Source: Treponema sp.
GTDB lineage: Bacteria > Spirochaetota > Spirochaetia > Treponematales > Breznakiellaceae
Reading direction: 5' to 3'
DNA: 45,567 nucleotides
NCBI GenBank assembly: GCA_031281025.1
Contig: JAITFY010000011.1
Span: 1-45,567, forward strand
Positions within the stretch are counted from its first letter, which is position 1; each line of letters starts with the position of its first letter. Of the stretch, positions 16,124 through 25,197 are shown in pieces. Position numbers and translations under genes: made by a program. A model generated the notes under the pieces. The model made no database searches. It was not told the origin of the DNA and worked only from the letters and a program-made list of their open reading frames with translations.

Positions 16124-17086
16124 TTATAGAAACGGCAGAACGCTTTCAATGCTATATCGTTCTGTTAATGCCATAATAAGTCTGTCTACTCCCATTGCAA
16201 CGCCGCTGCAGCGTGGAAACCCTTGCTTTTGTTCAAACAATTTCCAGTAATCGTGGTTAACTTTGTGCTGCACAATGGATGATTGTCTTTTTTCTGCCTC
16301 TTCATCTATAAAAAACTCTTTTACTTTTTGTGGATCAGTCTCTTCCGAAAAACAATTTGCAACTTCAATTCCATTGTAGTACAATTCCCAGCGTTCTACC
16401 GTGTTTCCCGATTCGCTTTTTTTGGCAAGGCATGGAACAAAAGCAGGGTAATCCAGCAAAAAAACCGGTTTTTCCATCTTTAAGTGCGGCTCAACGGCGT
16501 GAATAAAGATAAGGTCGTAAATTTGCGGTACCGTAAGGCCTGCCGGGAGCTCCAGCCCAAGTCGGCGCGCTTCTTTTTCCATTACGCCTTCTTTCTGCGC
16601 TGCGGCAAAAAGGTCAAAGCCTGCCCAGCGTATAAAGGCTTCAGCAACCGTTATGTGCATAAAGTCAATGGAGGAGCGCCCTGTTGTTTTAAACAGATAC
16701 AACAGCAGTTCTTCTGTAATTTTTAGGGAATCCATGTAGTCTACATTCATTGTGTAGTATTCCAGCATTGTAAACTCGCTGTTGTGAAGATGCCCGATAG
16801 ATTCTCCATTACGAAAACATTTGCATATTTGGTATACATCTACACGATGCTGTGCGATAATTTTTTTCATCCAAATTTCCGGCGATGGAATAAGCCAAAG
16901 GGGGATGTTTTCTCTTTTGCTTCCCTGCGGATAAAGCCGCTGTGTTTGAAACACTTCAAGGCACGACTCAGGAATTAAATCAGCAGAAAGCAAAGGAGTA
17001 TCAAGCTCAAGGTAATTCCGTGTATCAAAAAATGAGCGAATATGCTTTATAATACCAGCTCTCTGTTGTAACATTTCCAAATCCAA
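16124..17086 (-). CDS. epmA: EF-P--beta-lysine ligase (EpmA/GenX/PoxA)
   Basis: A 320-residue class II lysyl-tRNA-synthetase paralogue without the anticodon-binding domain. It starts directly in the catalytic core (LDTPLLS, motif 1 region). It has motif 2 (CFRNGESIGHLHNSEFTMLEYY) and motif 3 (GVAMGVDRLIMAL). EpmA attaches (R)-beta-lysine to a conserved lysine of elongation factor P, which helps ribosomes pass proline-rich stretches. Its partners EF-P and EpmB are not in this window. It starts 10 nt after murD ends, so the two are co-transcribed. Confidence 0.92.
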   Translation of the reverse strand: MDLEMLQQRAGIIKHIRSFFDTRNYLELDTPLLSADLIPESCLEVFQTQRLYPQGSKRENIPLWLIPSPEIWMKKIIAQHRVDVYQICKCFRNGESIGHLHNSEFTMLEYYTMNVDYMDSLKITEELLLYLFKTTGRSSIDFMHITVAEAFIRWAGFDLFAAAQKEGVMEKEARRLGLELPAGLTVPQIYDLIFIHAVEPHLKMEKPVFLLDYPAFVPCLAKKSESGNTVERWELYYNGIEVANCFSEETDPQKVKEFFIDEEAEKRQSSIVQHKVNHDYWKLFEQKQGFPRCSGVAMGVDRLIMALTERYSIESVLPFL

Positions 17087-17096
17087 AATTATCCTC

Positions 17097-18527
17097 CTAA
17101 CTTAACCGCAATACCGCCTCTTTCCACTTACGCCCTCGATCAAATTCATTCAAAAACATCCCAAAACTGGCGCAGCCTGGAGAGAGCGCTACAAAACCGC
17201 CATCTTTGGCTTTTTTTACTGCTGTGCGGACAGCTTCATCCAATTCGTTAAACGGGCCGCTGTAGGGAATTCCTTCTTTGTCAAGCAATGGTTTTAGTTT
17301 ATCGCTGCCTGTGCCGGCTAAAAGTATCAGTGCTTTTACTTTTTTGCAGGATTTTGCCAAAGATGTAAAATCCAGGTTTTTATCGGTGCCGCCGGTTACA
17401 AGGATTAGATGCCCCTCCTGGCTTAATGCGTCAATACATGCAATAGCAGCTTCAGGGATAGTGGCAGCGCTGTCATTGAAAAAACGTATATTTTTCACTT
17501 TATGGAAAAACTCCAGGCGGTGTTCAATACCTGTGTAAGTACCAAGAGCTTCGTGGATTGTTTGCGCTTTTACACCGGAACTGTATGCGGCTAACGCAGC
17601 GCAAAGCATGTTGAGTTTTTGGTGTACGCCCGGGGTAAGAACATGCAAAGGTACAAGTTCCGCTATTTCTTCAGGTTGTCCTTCCCAGTTTAGAAGGCGC
17701 GCAAAACCCGCGCCGCTTGAGTTTAGCCAGCCGCCGCTTGTGTCTTTGCCCAGCGCTTGACGTGACCAAACAAGGGGGCGTCCCTTTGTTTCGGCGCGAA
17801 AGCTTCTTCCCCATTCATCATCGCCGCCTATCGTGATGCAGGAAGAGTCCTGCCCGCGATATATGTTTCTCTTGTCGTCTATGTACTCTTTCATGGAAGT
17901 GTACCGGTCAAGGTGATCCTCCATAATTGTGGTTAATACGGCAACAGCCGGTTTTAGTAACAAACTTCCATCCTGCATTTTGTAGTTTTTTATATCTCCC
18001 AGCTGGAAGCTTGAAAGTTCAAGTACAACATCGTCGTTTTCTGTCAGTTCATCCAAAAAAGTTAATGGCGAAACTGTTATATTTCCGCCAAGGAAAATAC
18101 GGCCTTTTTTTCTGTTTTGGGACAAAATCCAATGGAGAGCAGCCGATGTTCCCGATTTCCCTTTGGTTCCTGTAACGGCAAAAAGCCTTGCAGGAGATTC
18201 CGGCAGAAAAAGGGATATGTCTGTTTTTATACATTTAGCATACTGTAAAAAGGGGGAGTTTGGTTTTACGCCCGGATTTTTTATAACGATGTCGGCTTTT
18301 TGAAAATCTGCAATTTCATGTCTGCCCAGTATATACTGGACCGGTTCTGCGCCCATTTTGCTGCAGGCCGCATCCAATTCTTCTATCGATTGTTTTAGTC
18401 TTTTTTCGTCTCTCATGTCGGTAACTGTAATTGATGCGCCCCGGCTTAATAGAAACCGTGCAGTTGCAAGGCCGCCGCCATGAAGGCCAAGTCCCATAAC
18501 CAGTACTTTTATTCCTGAATAATTCAT
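17097..18527 (-). CDS. murD: UDP-N-acetylmuramoyl-L-alanine--D-glutamate ligase MurD
   Basis: A 476-residue cytoplasmic enzyme that adds D-glutamate to UDP-MurNAc-L-Ala in peptidoglycan precursor synthesis. The N-terminal Rossmann domain begins VLVMGLGLHGGG. The ATP loop is GTKGKSGTS at 120-128. The central domain carries TTIMEDHLDRY, and the C-terminal domain HRLEF and FFNDSAATIPEA. Length is normal (430-480). It is not in a dcw cluster here; its operon partner is epmA. A 20-bp palindrome overlaps the start codon. Confidence 0.95.
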   Translation of the reverse strand: MNYSGIKVLVMGLGLHGGGLATARFLLSRGASITVTDMRDEKRLKQSIEELDAACSKMGAEPVQYILGRHEIADFQKADIVIKNPGVKPNSPFLQYAKCIKTDISLFLPESPARLFAVTGTKGKSGTSAALHWILSQNRKKGRIFLGGNITVSPLTFLDELTENDDVVLELSSFQLGDIKNYKMQDGSLLLKPAVAVLTTIMEDHLDRYTSMKEYIDDKRNIYRGQDSSCITIGGDDEWGRSFRAETKGRPLVWSRQALGKDTSGGWLNSSGAGFARLLNWEGQPEEIAELVPLHVLTPGVHQKLNMLCAALAAYSSGVKAQTIHEALGTYTGIEHRLEFFHKVKNIRFFNDSAATIPEAAIACIDALSQEGHLILVTGGTDKNLDFTSLAKSCKKVKALILLAGTGSDKLKPLLDKEGIPYSGPFNELDEAVRTAVKKAKDGGFVALSPGCASFGMFLNEFDRGRKWKEAVLRLS

Positions 18528-18544
18528 GTTATGTTAATAACATG
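18525..18544. promoter_or_regulatory. Palindrome between murD and the DUF2804 gene
   Basis: CATGTTAT, GTTA and ATAACATG form a perfect inverted repeat with 8-bp arms. It starts on the murD start codon and lies within the 45-bp gap to the divergent gene at 18573. The form fits a dimeric repressor operator, but AT-rich palindromes also arise by chance. Confidence 0.3.
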
Positions 18545-18572
18545 AAGCCAATTAATTGTAAACAGGTTAAGA

Positions 18573-19595
18573 ATGACTCAAAATGAAATTCATGAGCCAA
18601 TCTCATTACTGGATGATACAGGGCTGCCAAAATGTTTTGGCTGGTCAAGGCAGGCTAACTTTTTATACGAGCCGGAGATGGTTTATGCACCTCGGCATAA
18701 AATAACAGAATCCGATCGATACATTGTACATTCGCCAACTCACATGGTGGTCTTTGAAATTAAAGATGATAGCTGGCTGGGTTACATGGGAATTTCGATA
18801 ATTTCATTGCGTGAAAAAAAACGTTTCACTCAGATTTATAATTCTTTTATTCCATTTGGCGCCTATAAGATGCCAAATAGCAGTATTTCCGGTTCGGTGC
18901 GCTGGCAAAGGAAAAAAACACATCTGGATTTTATAAACATGGATGGAGGGCGGATAATCAAAGCCGATATACCAAAGTACGAGCCCAACCGGAGCATGAG
19001 ATGCGCCTTGGTTTTATACGAGCCGGAAGAAGCCCAGTCCATAATGATAAGCCAGTCGTATCATAACAGCAAAAACGCATTTCGGTTATCCCTGTGCTCC
19101 CCATGGTTTTTTGTCGAAGGGGTAATACAATTTGGCAGCACCGAAATTGTCTTTACCAGGGGACATGCCTGGGGTATTTTGGACTGGAACCGGAATGTCC
19201 GTCCAAAAGCTGACATCCTGTATTGGGCTGCAGCCTGCGGGCAGAGTGAAGGCAGGCTTTTGGGCTTTTGTGTTGGCTACAGTTGGGCAAATTTCTCGCA
19301 AGGCAGTGAAAACGGCTTTTTTATCGATGGTGTATTGCATAAACTCAATCAAGTAACGTTTCATATTCCTTCAAACTGGCTTTCTCCCTGGCGTTTTACC
19401 AGTAACGATAATCGCCTGGAAATGACTTTTTATCCACATCAGGAAAGAAACGATCGCCACAGGTTTTTTCTTCACAGTTCTACCCGCCGCCAGGTTTTTG
19501 GTTTTTTTTCCGGAAAAGCCCAGCTGGACGATGGTTCAGTAATTGAGTTCCATAATTTGACCGGTTTTGCAGAACGCAGCAAAATTCGTAACTAA
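18573..19595 (+). CDS. DUF2804 family protein
   Basis: A 340-residue protein matching the DUF2804 family in length and landmarks: an N-terminal GLPKCFGWSR segment and a C-terminal FGFFSGKAQLDDG segment. Further motifs are RGHAWGILDWNR and the many aromatic-rich beta-strands. No signal peptide or membrane segment is seen, so it is probably cytoplasmic. The family has no established function; its beta-rich fold is similar to lipocalin-like AttH proteins, which is inference. It is transcribed divergently from murD across a 45-bp gap. Confidence 0.75.
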   Translation: MTQNEIHEPISLLDDTGLPKCFGWSRQANFLYEPEMVYAPRHKITESDRYIVHSPTHMVVFEIKDDSWLGYMGISIISLREKKRFTQIYNSFIPFGAYKMPNSSISGSVRWQRKKTHLDFINMDGGRIIKADIPKYEPNRSMRCALVLYEPEEAQSIMISQSYHNSKNAFRLSLCSPWFFVEGVIQFGSTEIVFTRGHAWGILDWNRNVRPKADILYWAAACGQSEGRLLGFCVGYSWANFSQGSENGFFIDGVLHKLNQVTFHIPSNWLSPWRFTSNDNRLEMTFYPHQERNDRHRFFLHSSTRRQVFGFFSGKAQLDDGSVIEFHNLTGFAERSKIRN

Positions 19596-19649
19596 AATAT
19601 GTACATTCTTTTGATATTGAGATATGATTTATTATAGAGGTTTGTTTAA

Positions 19650-20822
19650 ATGAGAAGGTATTTTAACTTATGGCGTTATTATACATTTGGGCGGGAACAA
19701 TACACCGAATGTATAAAAGATGTTTTCTATAGCAGTCTGCTTACCCTGCGTAAGATAAATTTGATTGTTGCAGCTTTGGCGGTCGCTTTTGTGTTTTTTC
19801 CTATAGTGGTTGAAGGGAATATACTCAAAGGGTGTATTTATCTTATTTTCGCATTTGTTGCAATAGTTTTACGATATATTGCCGGTTATGTATTACAGAC
19901 AATCAATATAAGAAAAAGAGTTATTTACCTATTAGTAGCAATATACTACTTTAACCTTATACTTTTAGGCGCTTACATAAGTATATGGTCAAATACGGGT
20001 AATTCAGGCTCACTGCATGTTGTTTTTATTATTTGTTCTTTTTTGCTGTTTGTTAATCCGCCCCTGTATAATTTAATTCTTACTTTATGCGGAGTGGCTT
20101 TTCTTGTAACATCCTCGATCATTCTGAAAGATTTTAATATCTGGATTTTTGATCTTATGAACACAGTGATTGCAGGCATAATAGGGTTGATTTTTACCTG
20201 GCGGGTTACTAAAGTACAGCTAGGATACGAAATCGTAACATCAATACTGGAAGCAGATAAAGAAAGATACTTTAATCAAAGTACAGTTGATGAATTGACC
20301 CAGCTTAAAAACCGCCGGGATTTTATGCAAACATTTCAAAGGTATCTTTCACATCATAGAACTTCGGATGATTGGCTTTGTATCGCCATTGCCGATATTG
20401 ATTTCTTTAAAAAATATAACGATCATTATGGCCACCCGCAAGGTGATGAATGTCTGCGTTCTATCGGAAAAATGTTGAACCAATTAAAAGATGATTTAGG
20501 CATTTATGTTTCCCGGATTGGGGGAGAAGAATTTGCCGTCTTATGGTTTGAAAAGGAATCCTCTCCCGTTGATAAAGTTATTAATCAATGGATTGATGCA
20601 GTAAGAGATTTAAAAATGCCGCATAAAAAATCAAGCGTTTCGAATTTTGTTACGATGAGTATAGGTGTTTACAGAACTCGATGCTGTTTTGCCAATGATA
20701 CAACCGTTTTTTACGACCTGGCCGACGAAGCGCTTTATGTAGCAAAAAATAATGGCCGTAATCGTGCTGTTATTTCTGGCGAAAATATTGAACAATACAC
20801 GATAACTCCAAAAAACAGTTAA
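19650..20822 (+). CDS. Membrane-bound diguanylate cyclase (GGDEF)
   Basis: A 390-residue protein with about six hydrophobic segments in residues 25-190, then a linker and a GGDEF domain: VDELTQLKNRRDF, ADIDFFKKYNDHYGHPQGDE, the signature GGEEF at 291-295, and a C-terminal DEALYVAKNNGRN. It should make cyclic di-GMP from GTP at the inner membrane. The inhibitory I-site RxxD normally five residues before the signature is missing (the residues there are LGIY), so product feedback is probably absent. rnz starts 4 nt downstream, so the two are likely co-expressed. Confidence 0.9.
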   Translation: MRRYFNLWRYYTFGREQYTECIKDVFYSSLLTLRKINLIVAALAVAFVFFPIVVEGNILKGCIYLIFAFVAIVLRYIAGYVLQTINIRKRVIYLLVAIYYFNLILLGAYISIWSNTGNSGSLHVVFIICSFLLFVNPPLYNLILTLCGVAFLVTSSIILKDFNIWIFDLMNTVIAGIIGLIFTWRVTKVQLGYEIVTSILEADKERYFNQSTVDELTQLKNRRDFMQTFQRYLSHHRTSDDWLCIAIADIDFFKKYNDHYGHPQGDECLRSIGKMLNQLKDDLGIYVSRIGGEEFAVLWFEKESSPVDKVINQWIDAVRDLKMPHKKSSVSNFVTMSIGVYRTRCCFANDTTVFYDLADEALYVAKNNGRNRAVISGENIEQYTITPKNS

Positions 20823-20826
20823 TAAA

Positions 20827-21756
20827 ATGAATCTTGAAGCGTTTATACTTGGATGCGGCGGAATGATGCCGCTTCCTAACAGGCATTTGACATCAGTGTT
20901 ATTAAGACGTGAAGGCGAGCTGTTTCTCTTTGACTGCGGCGAAGGAACTCAAGTTTCTTTACGCCGTCTTAATCTGCGCTGGAAAAACATTTCCGTTATT
21001 TTTGTAAGCCACACTCATGCTGATCATGTTACAGGTATCCCCGGACTTTTGATGCTTTCATCCCAGGTTGACAGGGATGATCCGCTTTACATAATTGGCC
21101 CGCCTAAAATTGCCGAGTATATCGAAGTTAACCGCCGTGTATTGGATATGTATATTAACTACGAGATAATCGTGCAGGAAATTACCTCGCCGGGAATTGT
21201 CTACAGGGGGGATGGGTTTCATGTACGATGTTTTCCTTTGTCACACACAAAACCCTGTTATGGTTATACGCTGGAAGAAGATGTACGCCCGGGTGTTTTT
21301 CATCCGGAAAAGGCAAGCGCTTTAAATATCCCAATGGGAAAACTTTGGGGGAAACTGCAAAAAGGTGAAACAATCCAGACTCCAGACGGCAGGGAAATAA
21401 ACCCCGATGAAGTAATGGGAGCGGCACGGACGGGCAGGAAATTCTCTTTTGTTACGGATACTCTTCCTTTGCAGGAAATTTCAACTCATGTTATTGGCTC
21501 AGATCTTTTTATCTGCGAGGGAATGTTCTCCAAAGAATTGGCCGAAGATGCTTATTCAAAAAAGCATATGACCGCCGTTGATGCCGCCCAAATTGCCGCT
21601 TTTTCAACGGGGGTAAAAAAGCTCGCTCTTATTCACTACAGCCCGCGTTATACTGAATACGACTTAAAGAAAATCCTGGAAGAGGCCAGGGAGGTTTTCC
21701 CCGAAACCGTTTTAACCCGCGACCGGATGGTTTTCCCGATTGAATTTATTGATTAG
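20827..21756 (+). CDS. rnz: Ribonuclease Z
   Basis: A 309-residue short-form tRNase Z that trims the 3' trailer of tRNA precursors. Metallo-beta-lactamase motif SHTHADH gives zinc ligands His62, His64, Asp66 and His67. Further ligands are in LSHTKPCYGY, VTDT and the late HYSPRY. FILGCGGMMP and the LFLFDCGEGTQ strand are typical of the family. Length matches bacterial RNase Z (~305). It begins 4 nt after the GGDEF gene. Confidence 0.93.
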   Translation: MNLEAFILGCGGMMPLPNRHLTSVLLRREGELFLFDCGEGTQVSLRRLNLRWKNISVIFVSHTHADHVTGIPGLLMLSSQVDRDDPLYIIGPPKIAEYIEVNRRVLDMYINYEIIVQEITSPGIVYRGDGFHVRCFPLSHTKPCYGYTLEEDVRPGVFHPEKASALNIPMGKLWGKLQKGETIQTPDGREINPDEVMGAARTGRKFSFVTDTLPLQEISTHVIGSDLFICEGMFSKELAEDAYSKKHMTAVDAAQIAAFSTGVKKLALIHYSPRYTEYDLKKILEEAREVFPETVLTRDRMVFPIEFID

Positions 21757-21766
21757 ATTTTATAAT
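21740..21766 (+). promoter_or_regulatory. Possible promoter of the ABC operon
   Basis: TTGAAT (21740-21745), a short 15-bp spacer and TATAAT (21761-21766), overlapping the 3' end of rnz and 34 nt before the ABC ATPase start. The short spacer lowers confidence. Confidence 0.3.
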
Positions 21767-21799
21767 ATTAATTAATAAAATAAAGGGGGAATTAGCTAC

Positions 21800-22810
21800 A
21801 TGAATGTTCAGACTGCAAAAATCGAAGTTAAAAACCTGACAAAAAAGTATGGGCGTGTGCAGGCAGTAACGGATGTTTCTTTTTCTGTTGGTGATCAGCA
21901 AGTTTTGGGTTTTTTAGGTCCTAATGGCGCCGGTAAAACTACAATTATGAAAATCCTTACGGGTTTTCATTTTCCTTCAAGCGGAATGGCCTTTGTTGAC
22001 GGTATTCCAGTAAATGAAAAGCCGCTGGAAATAAAACAGCGGATTGGCTATTTGCCGGAAACTGTCCCGCTTTACCCGGACCTTACCGTAAATGAATACT
22101 TAAACTTTGCAGCGGCAGCGCGCTTTATTCACAAGAAAAAACGTTCATCGGCTATTGAAACAAGCCTTGAAGCATGCGGCCTTTCGGCTTTTAAAAATCG
22201 CAAGATAGAGACGCTCTCTAAGGGTTACCGTCAGCGCACCGGTCTTGCGCAGGCTATTCTTCATGACCCGCCAATTTTAATTTTAGACGAACCTACATCT
22301 GGTCTTGATCCAAACCAAATCATCGAAATACGCTCGCTTATTAAAGAGCTGGGTAAAAGCAAAACGGTTATCCTTTCCACCCACATTTTGCAGGAAGTAG
22401 AAGCTATTTGTAACCAGGTGTTAATTCTCAATGATGGGCGTATTGCTGCACAGGGACGTCCAGATGAAATTGCCAGTTCCATGAAGGGCGGCGACACTTG
22501 GGAACTTCTTCTTAAAGGCGCAGATTGTGATACTGTCACAGACAAACTGGCTGCAATTGGCAGTATTTCCAATACAAAAGTTTTAACTACACCTAACGGA
22601 TTGGTTTTAGCTAATTTTTTCATGCCCTCACTAACAGGCATAACAGAGGCAGAAAATTCAGGGGAACAAATTTTTGACTGGGCTGTTAATTCCGGGTTAA
22701 AGATACTGCAAATGAACCGGAAAAAACTCAGCATAGAAGAAATCTTTGTAAAACTTACACGCGAATCTACTGTCGAATCCGGCCAGGAACAGCAAGGAGG
22801 CGGTGAATGA
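21800..22810 (+). CDS. ABC transporter ATP-binding protein (GldA-like)
   Basis: A 336-residue ATPase with Walker A GPNGAGKTT (40-48), signature LSKGYRQRTGLAQAI, Walker B ILILDEPTSGLDP and switch STHILQE. It resembles the GldA/multidrug-type ATPases that pair with a single ABC-2 permease. Its stop overlaps the permease start (ATGA, 22807-22810). The two following genes are an accessory GldG-like protein and a DUF4340 protein, the usual order in spirochaetes. The substrate of this conserved exporter-like complex is unknown; spirochaetes do not glide like Flavobacterium. Confidence 0.9.
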   Translation: MNVQTAKIEVKNLTKKYGRVQAVTDVSFSVGDQQVLGFLGPNGAGKTTIMKILTGFHFPSSGMAFVDGIPVNEKPLEIKQRIGYLPETVPLYPDLTVNEYLNFAAAARFIHKKKRSSAIETSLEACGLSAFKNRKIETLSKGYRQRTGLAQAILHDPPILILDEPTSGLDPNQIIEIRSLIKELGKSKTVILSTHILQEVEAICNQVLILNDGRIAAQGRPDEIASSMKGGDTWELLLKGADCDTVTDKLAAIGSISNTKVLTTPNGLVLANFFMPSLTGITEAENSGEQIFDWAVNSGLKILQMNRKKLSIEEIFVKLTRESTVESGQEQQGGGE

Positions 22811-23568
22811 AAAAATCTTTGCAGAGCTGCTTGCAGGCATGTATACCATTTCGCGCACTTACTCTAACGCGGAAAGAACTAAAGCAATACTTAAACGCTC
22901 CGGCATTTTACGGTGCGGCAGTATTTTTCCTTGTTTTTTGTTCTGTTTGGCTGTTTTATTTTCAGCAGTATTTTACCATGAATCAGGCAACTTTACGTCC
23001 TTACTTTGGTGTTTTTCCACTTGTTTTTGTTTTGATAATTCCTGTAATTACCATGAAAAGCTGGGCGGAAGAAAGAAAAACCGGAACTGTTGAGCTGTTA
23101 TTAACGATGCCCTACACGGAATGGGATCTTGTACTTGGTAAATTTTTATCATGTTTTGGTGTATTGTGTATAATTTTACTTTTAACTTTACCTTTGCCGT
23201 TAAGCCTTTTACGTTTGGGGAATTTTGATGCGGGAATTATTTTTAGCGAATATTTAGGAGCATTTTTGCTTGGCGCAAGCGCTACCGCTTTGGGGCTTTT
23301 ATTATCCTGTCTTTCAAAAAACCAGGCAGGCGCTTTTCTTGGCAGCGCTGTTGTATTATTGGCAGTTATGCTTATCAATCAATTTACATTTGTCTTAAAT
23401 CTTCCTGACTGGTTTGCAAGGTTTATTAACTTTTTTTCTTTGTCTTATCATTTTGAAAGTTTCTCCAGGGGGCTTATAGATTCAAGAGATTTTGCTTATT
23501 TTGTTTTAACCACAGCGCTGTTTCTTTATCTTAACACAAGAGTAATTCTTTTTAGGAAATGGAGGTAG
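22807..23568 (+). CDS. ABC-2 type permease (GldF-like)
   Basis: A 253-residue membrane protein with about six transmembrane segments. It begins with a soluble stretch carrying TLTRKELKQYLNAP, typical of GldF/NosY-type permeases, and has the conserved SWAEERKTGTVELLLTMP motif after the second segment. It is translationally coupled to the ATPase gene by a 4-bp overlap and is followed after 3 nt by the GldG-like gene. Confidence 0.88.
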   Translation: MKKSLQSCLQACIPFRALTLTRKELKQYLNAPAFYGAAVFFLVFCSVWLFYFQQYFTMNQATLRPYFGVFPLVFVLIIPVITMKSWAEERKTGTVELLLTMPYTEWDLVLGKFLSCFGVLCIILLLTLPLPLSLLRLGNFDAGIIFSEYLGAFLLGASATALGLLLSCLSKNQAGAFLGSAVVLLAVMLINQFTFVLNLPDWFARFINFFSLSYHFESFSRGLIDSRDFAYFVLTTALFLYLNTRVILFRKWR

Positions 23569-23571
23569 GGA

Positions 23572-25197
23572 ATGACAAAAAAACAAATAAGAATTATTAC
23601 GATGTTATCTGTAATTGCATTTATTCTTGCTATTCTTGTTTCTGGGCGTTTTTGGATTCGTCTGGATCTTACAAAAAGCAAGGCTTTTACGATTTCGCAA
23701 GTGTCACGTAACCTGCACAGGGAAATACCTGATCCTGTCAGTATTACCTATTTTGTTTCCGGCAAGTTAAGAGCAATTACCCCAATTCCGGGAGAAATCG
23801 AAGATATGCTGCGTGAATATGCAGCGTATTCCAGAGGAAAAATTCGCCTTACAGTACGTGATCCTTTAAGAGAAATGGAAAAAGTTGAAGGTTTTAATCT
23901 TCAACCAAGGCAGGTGCCGGTTGTTGAACAGGATCAAACCAGCCTTGTTACAGTTTATTCCGGCATTGTTATTGAATACCTGGATAAATCAGCTGTTCTT
24001 CCGTGGATTATTTCTACACATACGCTTGAGTACGATCTAACGTCCGCTATTCGTTCTATGGTAAGCGATACTGAACGTTGGATCGGTGTTATTGTTGGCG
24101 ATAATTTCCGGAGCTGGAGAGAAGATTTTAGCTACTTTGGCAGAATGCTTCATGATGCAGGTTACAGGGTGCGCCTTATTTTCCCCGGAGAGGAAATACC
24201 TGACAATACACCGGGTCTTTTGGTACTTGGCGGCTCAGATGATCTTGATTATTGGGCGCTTTACAGAATAGACAGATATATACAACTGGGAGGCAAGGTT
24301 CTTTTTGCCGTTAAGGGTGTTGCTGTGGATACAGTACAGGGTACGGCGGAAGCCTGGCATCACGAAAATCCAATTATGCTTGATATGATCGCTTCTTACG
24401 GCGTACTTGTACGTCCGGAACTTGCTCTGGATCGCCATGCACTCACACTTCAATACCAGCAGCAGATGCCCAACGGCTGGGTCACAATCAGGAGGATTCA
24501 GTATCCGCTTTGGATTGGCGTCCTGGAAGATAACGGAAATCCCGAACATCCGGTTACTACAGGTTTTAACGGGCTTGATCTTTTCTGGGCAAGCCCGCTG
24601 GAAATAATTCAAAATGACGATATCGAAGCAACTGTACTTTTTACAAGTTCACCTCACGGCTGGTCTATGAGACATAATTTTTACACCAGCCCGGAATTAC
24701 TACACATGATGGAGGTTGAAGCAAATGAAACAAGGAATAAAAAAATACTGGGAGCTTCGCTGCGCGGTTTAATACCAAGCTTTTTTAGAGGCGCGCCCAA
24801 ACCTGAACGTGATGGTGTAGAGGAATTGCCGGATATGCCTCATTTTGCAAGCGTTTCCCGGATCATGGTAATTGGCGATGTTGATTTTGCAACGGATATA
24901 ATAGAGGTAACCCAAGCCGGACATAACCTGGATTTCCTTCTTCGTGTTGTAGATTGGCTTGTAAGTGAAGACGATATTATCAGTATTCGCAACAGGCAGC
25001 CGCATATAGGCCGCCTGGACACCAAGATAATTGATGACGATCAACGTGCTGCGGCAATGAGGTTTGTTCAAGTTTTAAATGTAATAATCATTCCGCTTTT
25101 TGTTATCGCGGCGGGTTTAATTCGTGCTTCGCGCCGAAAACGTGTCAAACGTCTGCCCATAACCAGCGAATCATTAAAGGAGAGCAGTGATGTATAA
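23572..25197 (+). CDS. GldG-like ABC transporter accessory protein
   Basis: A 541-residue protein with one transmembrane segment at each end (about 8-28 and 500-520). Between them is a large extracytoplasmic domain of the ABC_transp_aux/GldG type, with DLTKSKAFTIS directly after the first segment and a VLGGSDDLDYWALYRIDRYIQLGGKVLF stretch near the middle (shown for position only). These proteins flank ABC-2 permeases and are thought to act in the periplasm with the transporter. The stop overlaps the DUF4340 start by 8 bp. Confidence 0.85.
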   Translation: MTKKQIRIITMLSVIAFILAILVSGRFWIRLDLTKSKAFTISQVSRNLHREIPDPVSITYFVSGKLRAITPIPGEIEDMLREYAAYSRGKIRLTVRDPLREMEKVEGFNLQPRQVPVVEQDQTSLVTVYSGIVIEYLDKSAVLPWIISTHTLEYDLTSAIRSMVSDTERWIGVIVGDNFRSWREDFSYFGRMLHDAGYRVRLIFPGEEIPDNTPGLLVLGGSDDLDYWALYRIDRYIQLGGKVLFAVKGVAVDTVQGTAEAWHHENPIMLDMIASYGVLVRPELALDRHALTLQYQQQMPNGWVTIRRIQYPLWIGVLEDNGNPEHPVTTGFNGLDLFWASPLEIIQNDDIEATVLFTSSPHGWSMRHNFYTSPELLHMMEVEANETRNKKILGASLRGLIPSFFRGAPKPERDGVEELPDMPHFASVSRIMVIGDVDFATDIIEVTQAGHNLDFLLRVVDWLVSEDDIISIRNRQPHIGRLDTKIIDDDQRAAAMRFVQVLNVIIIPLFVIAAGLIRASRRKRVKRLPITSESLKESSDV

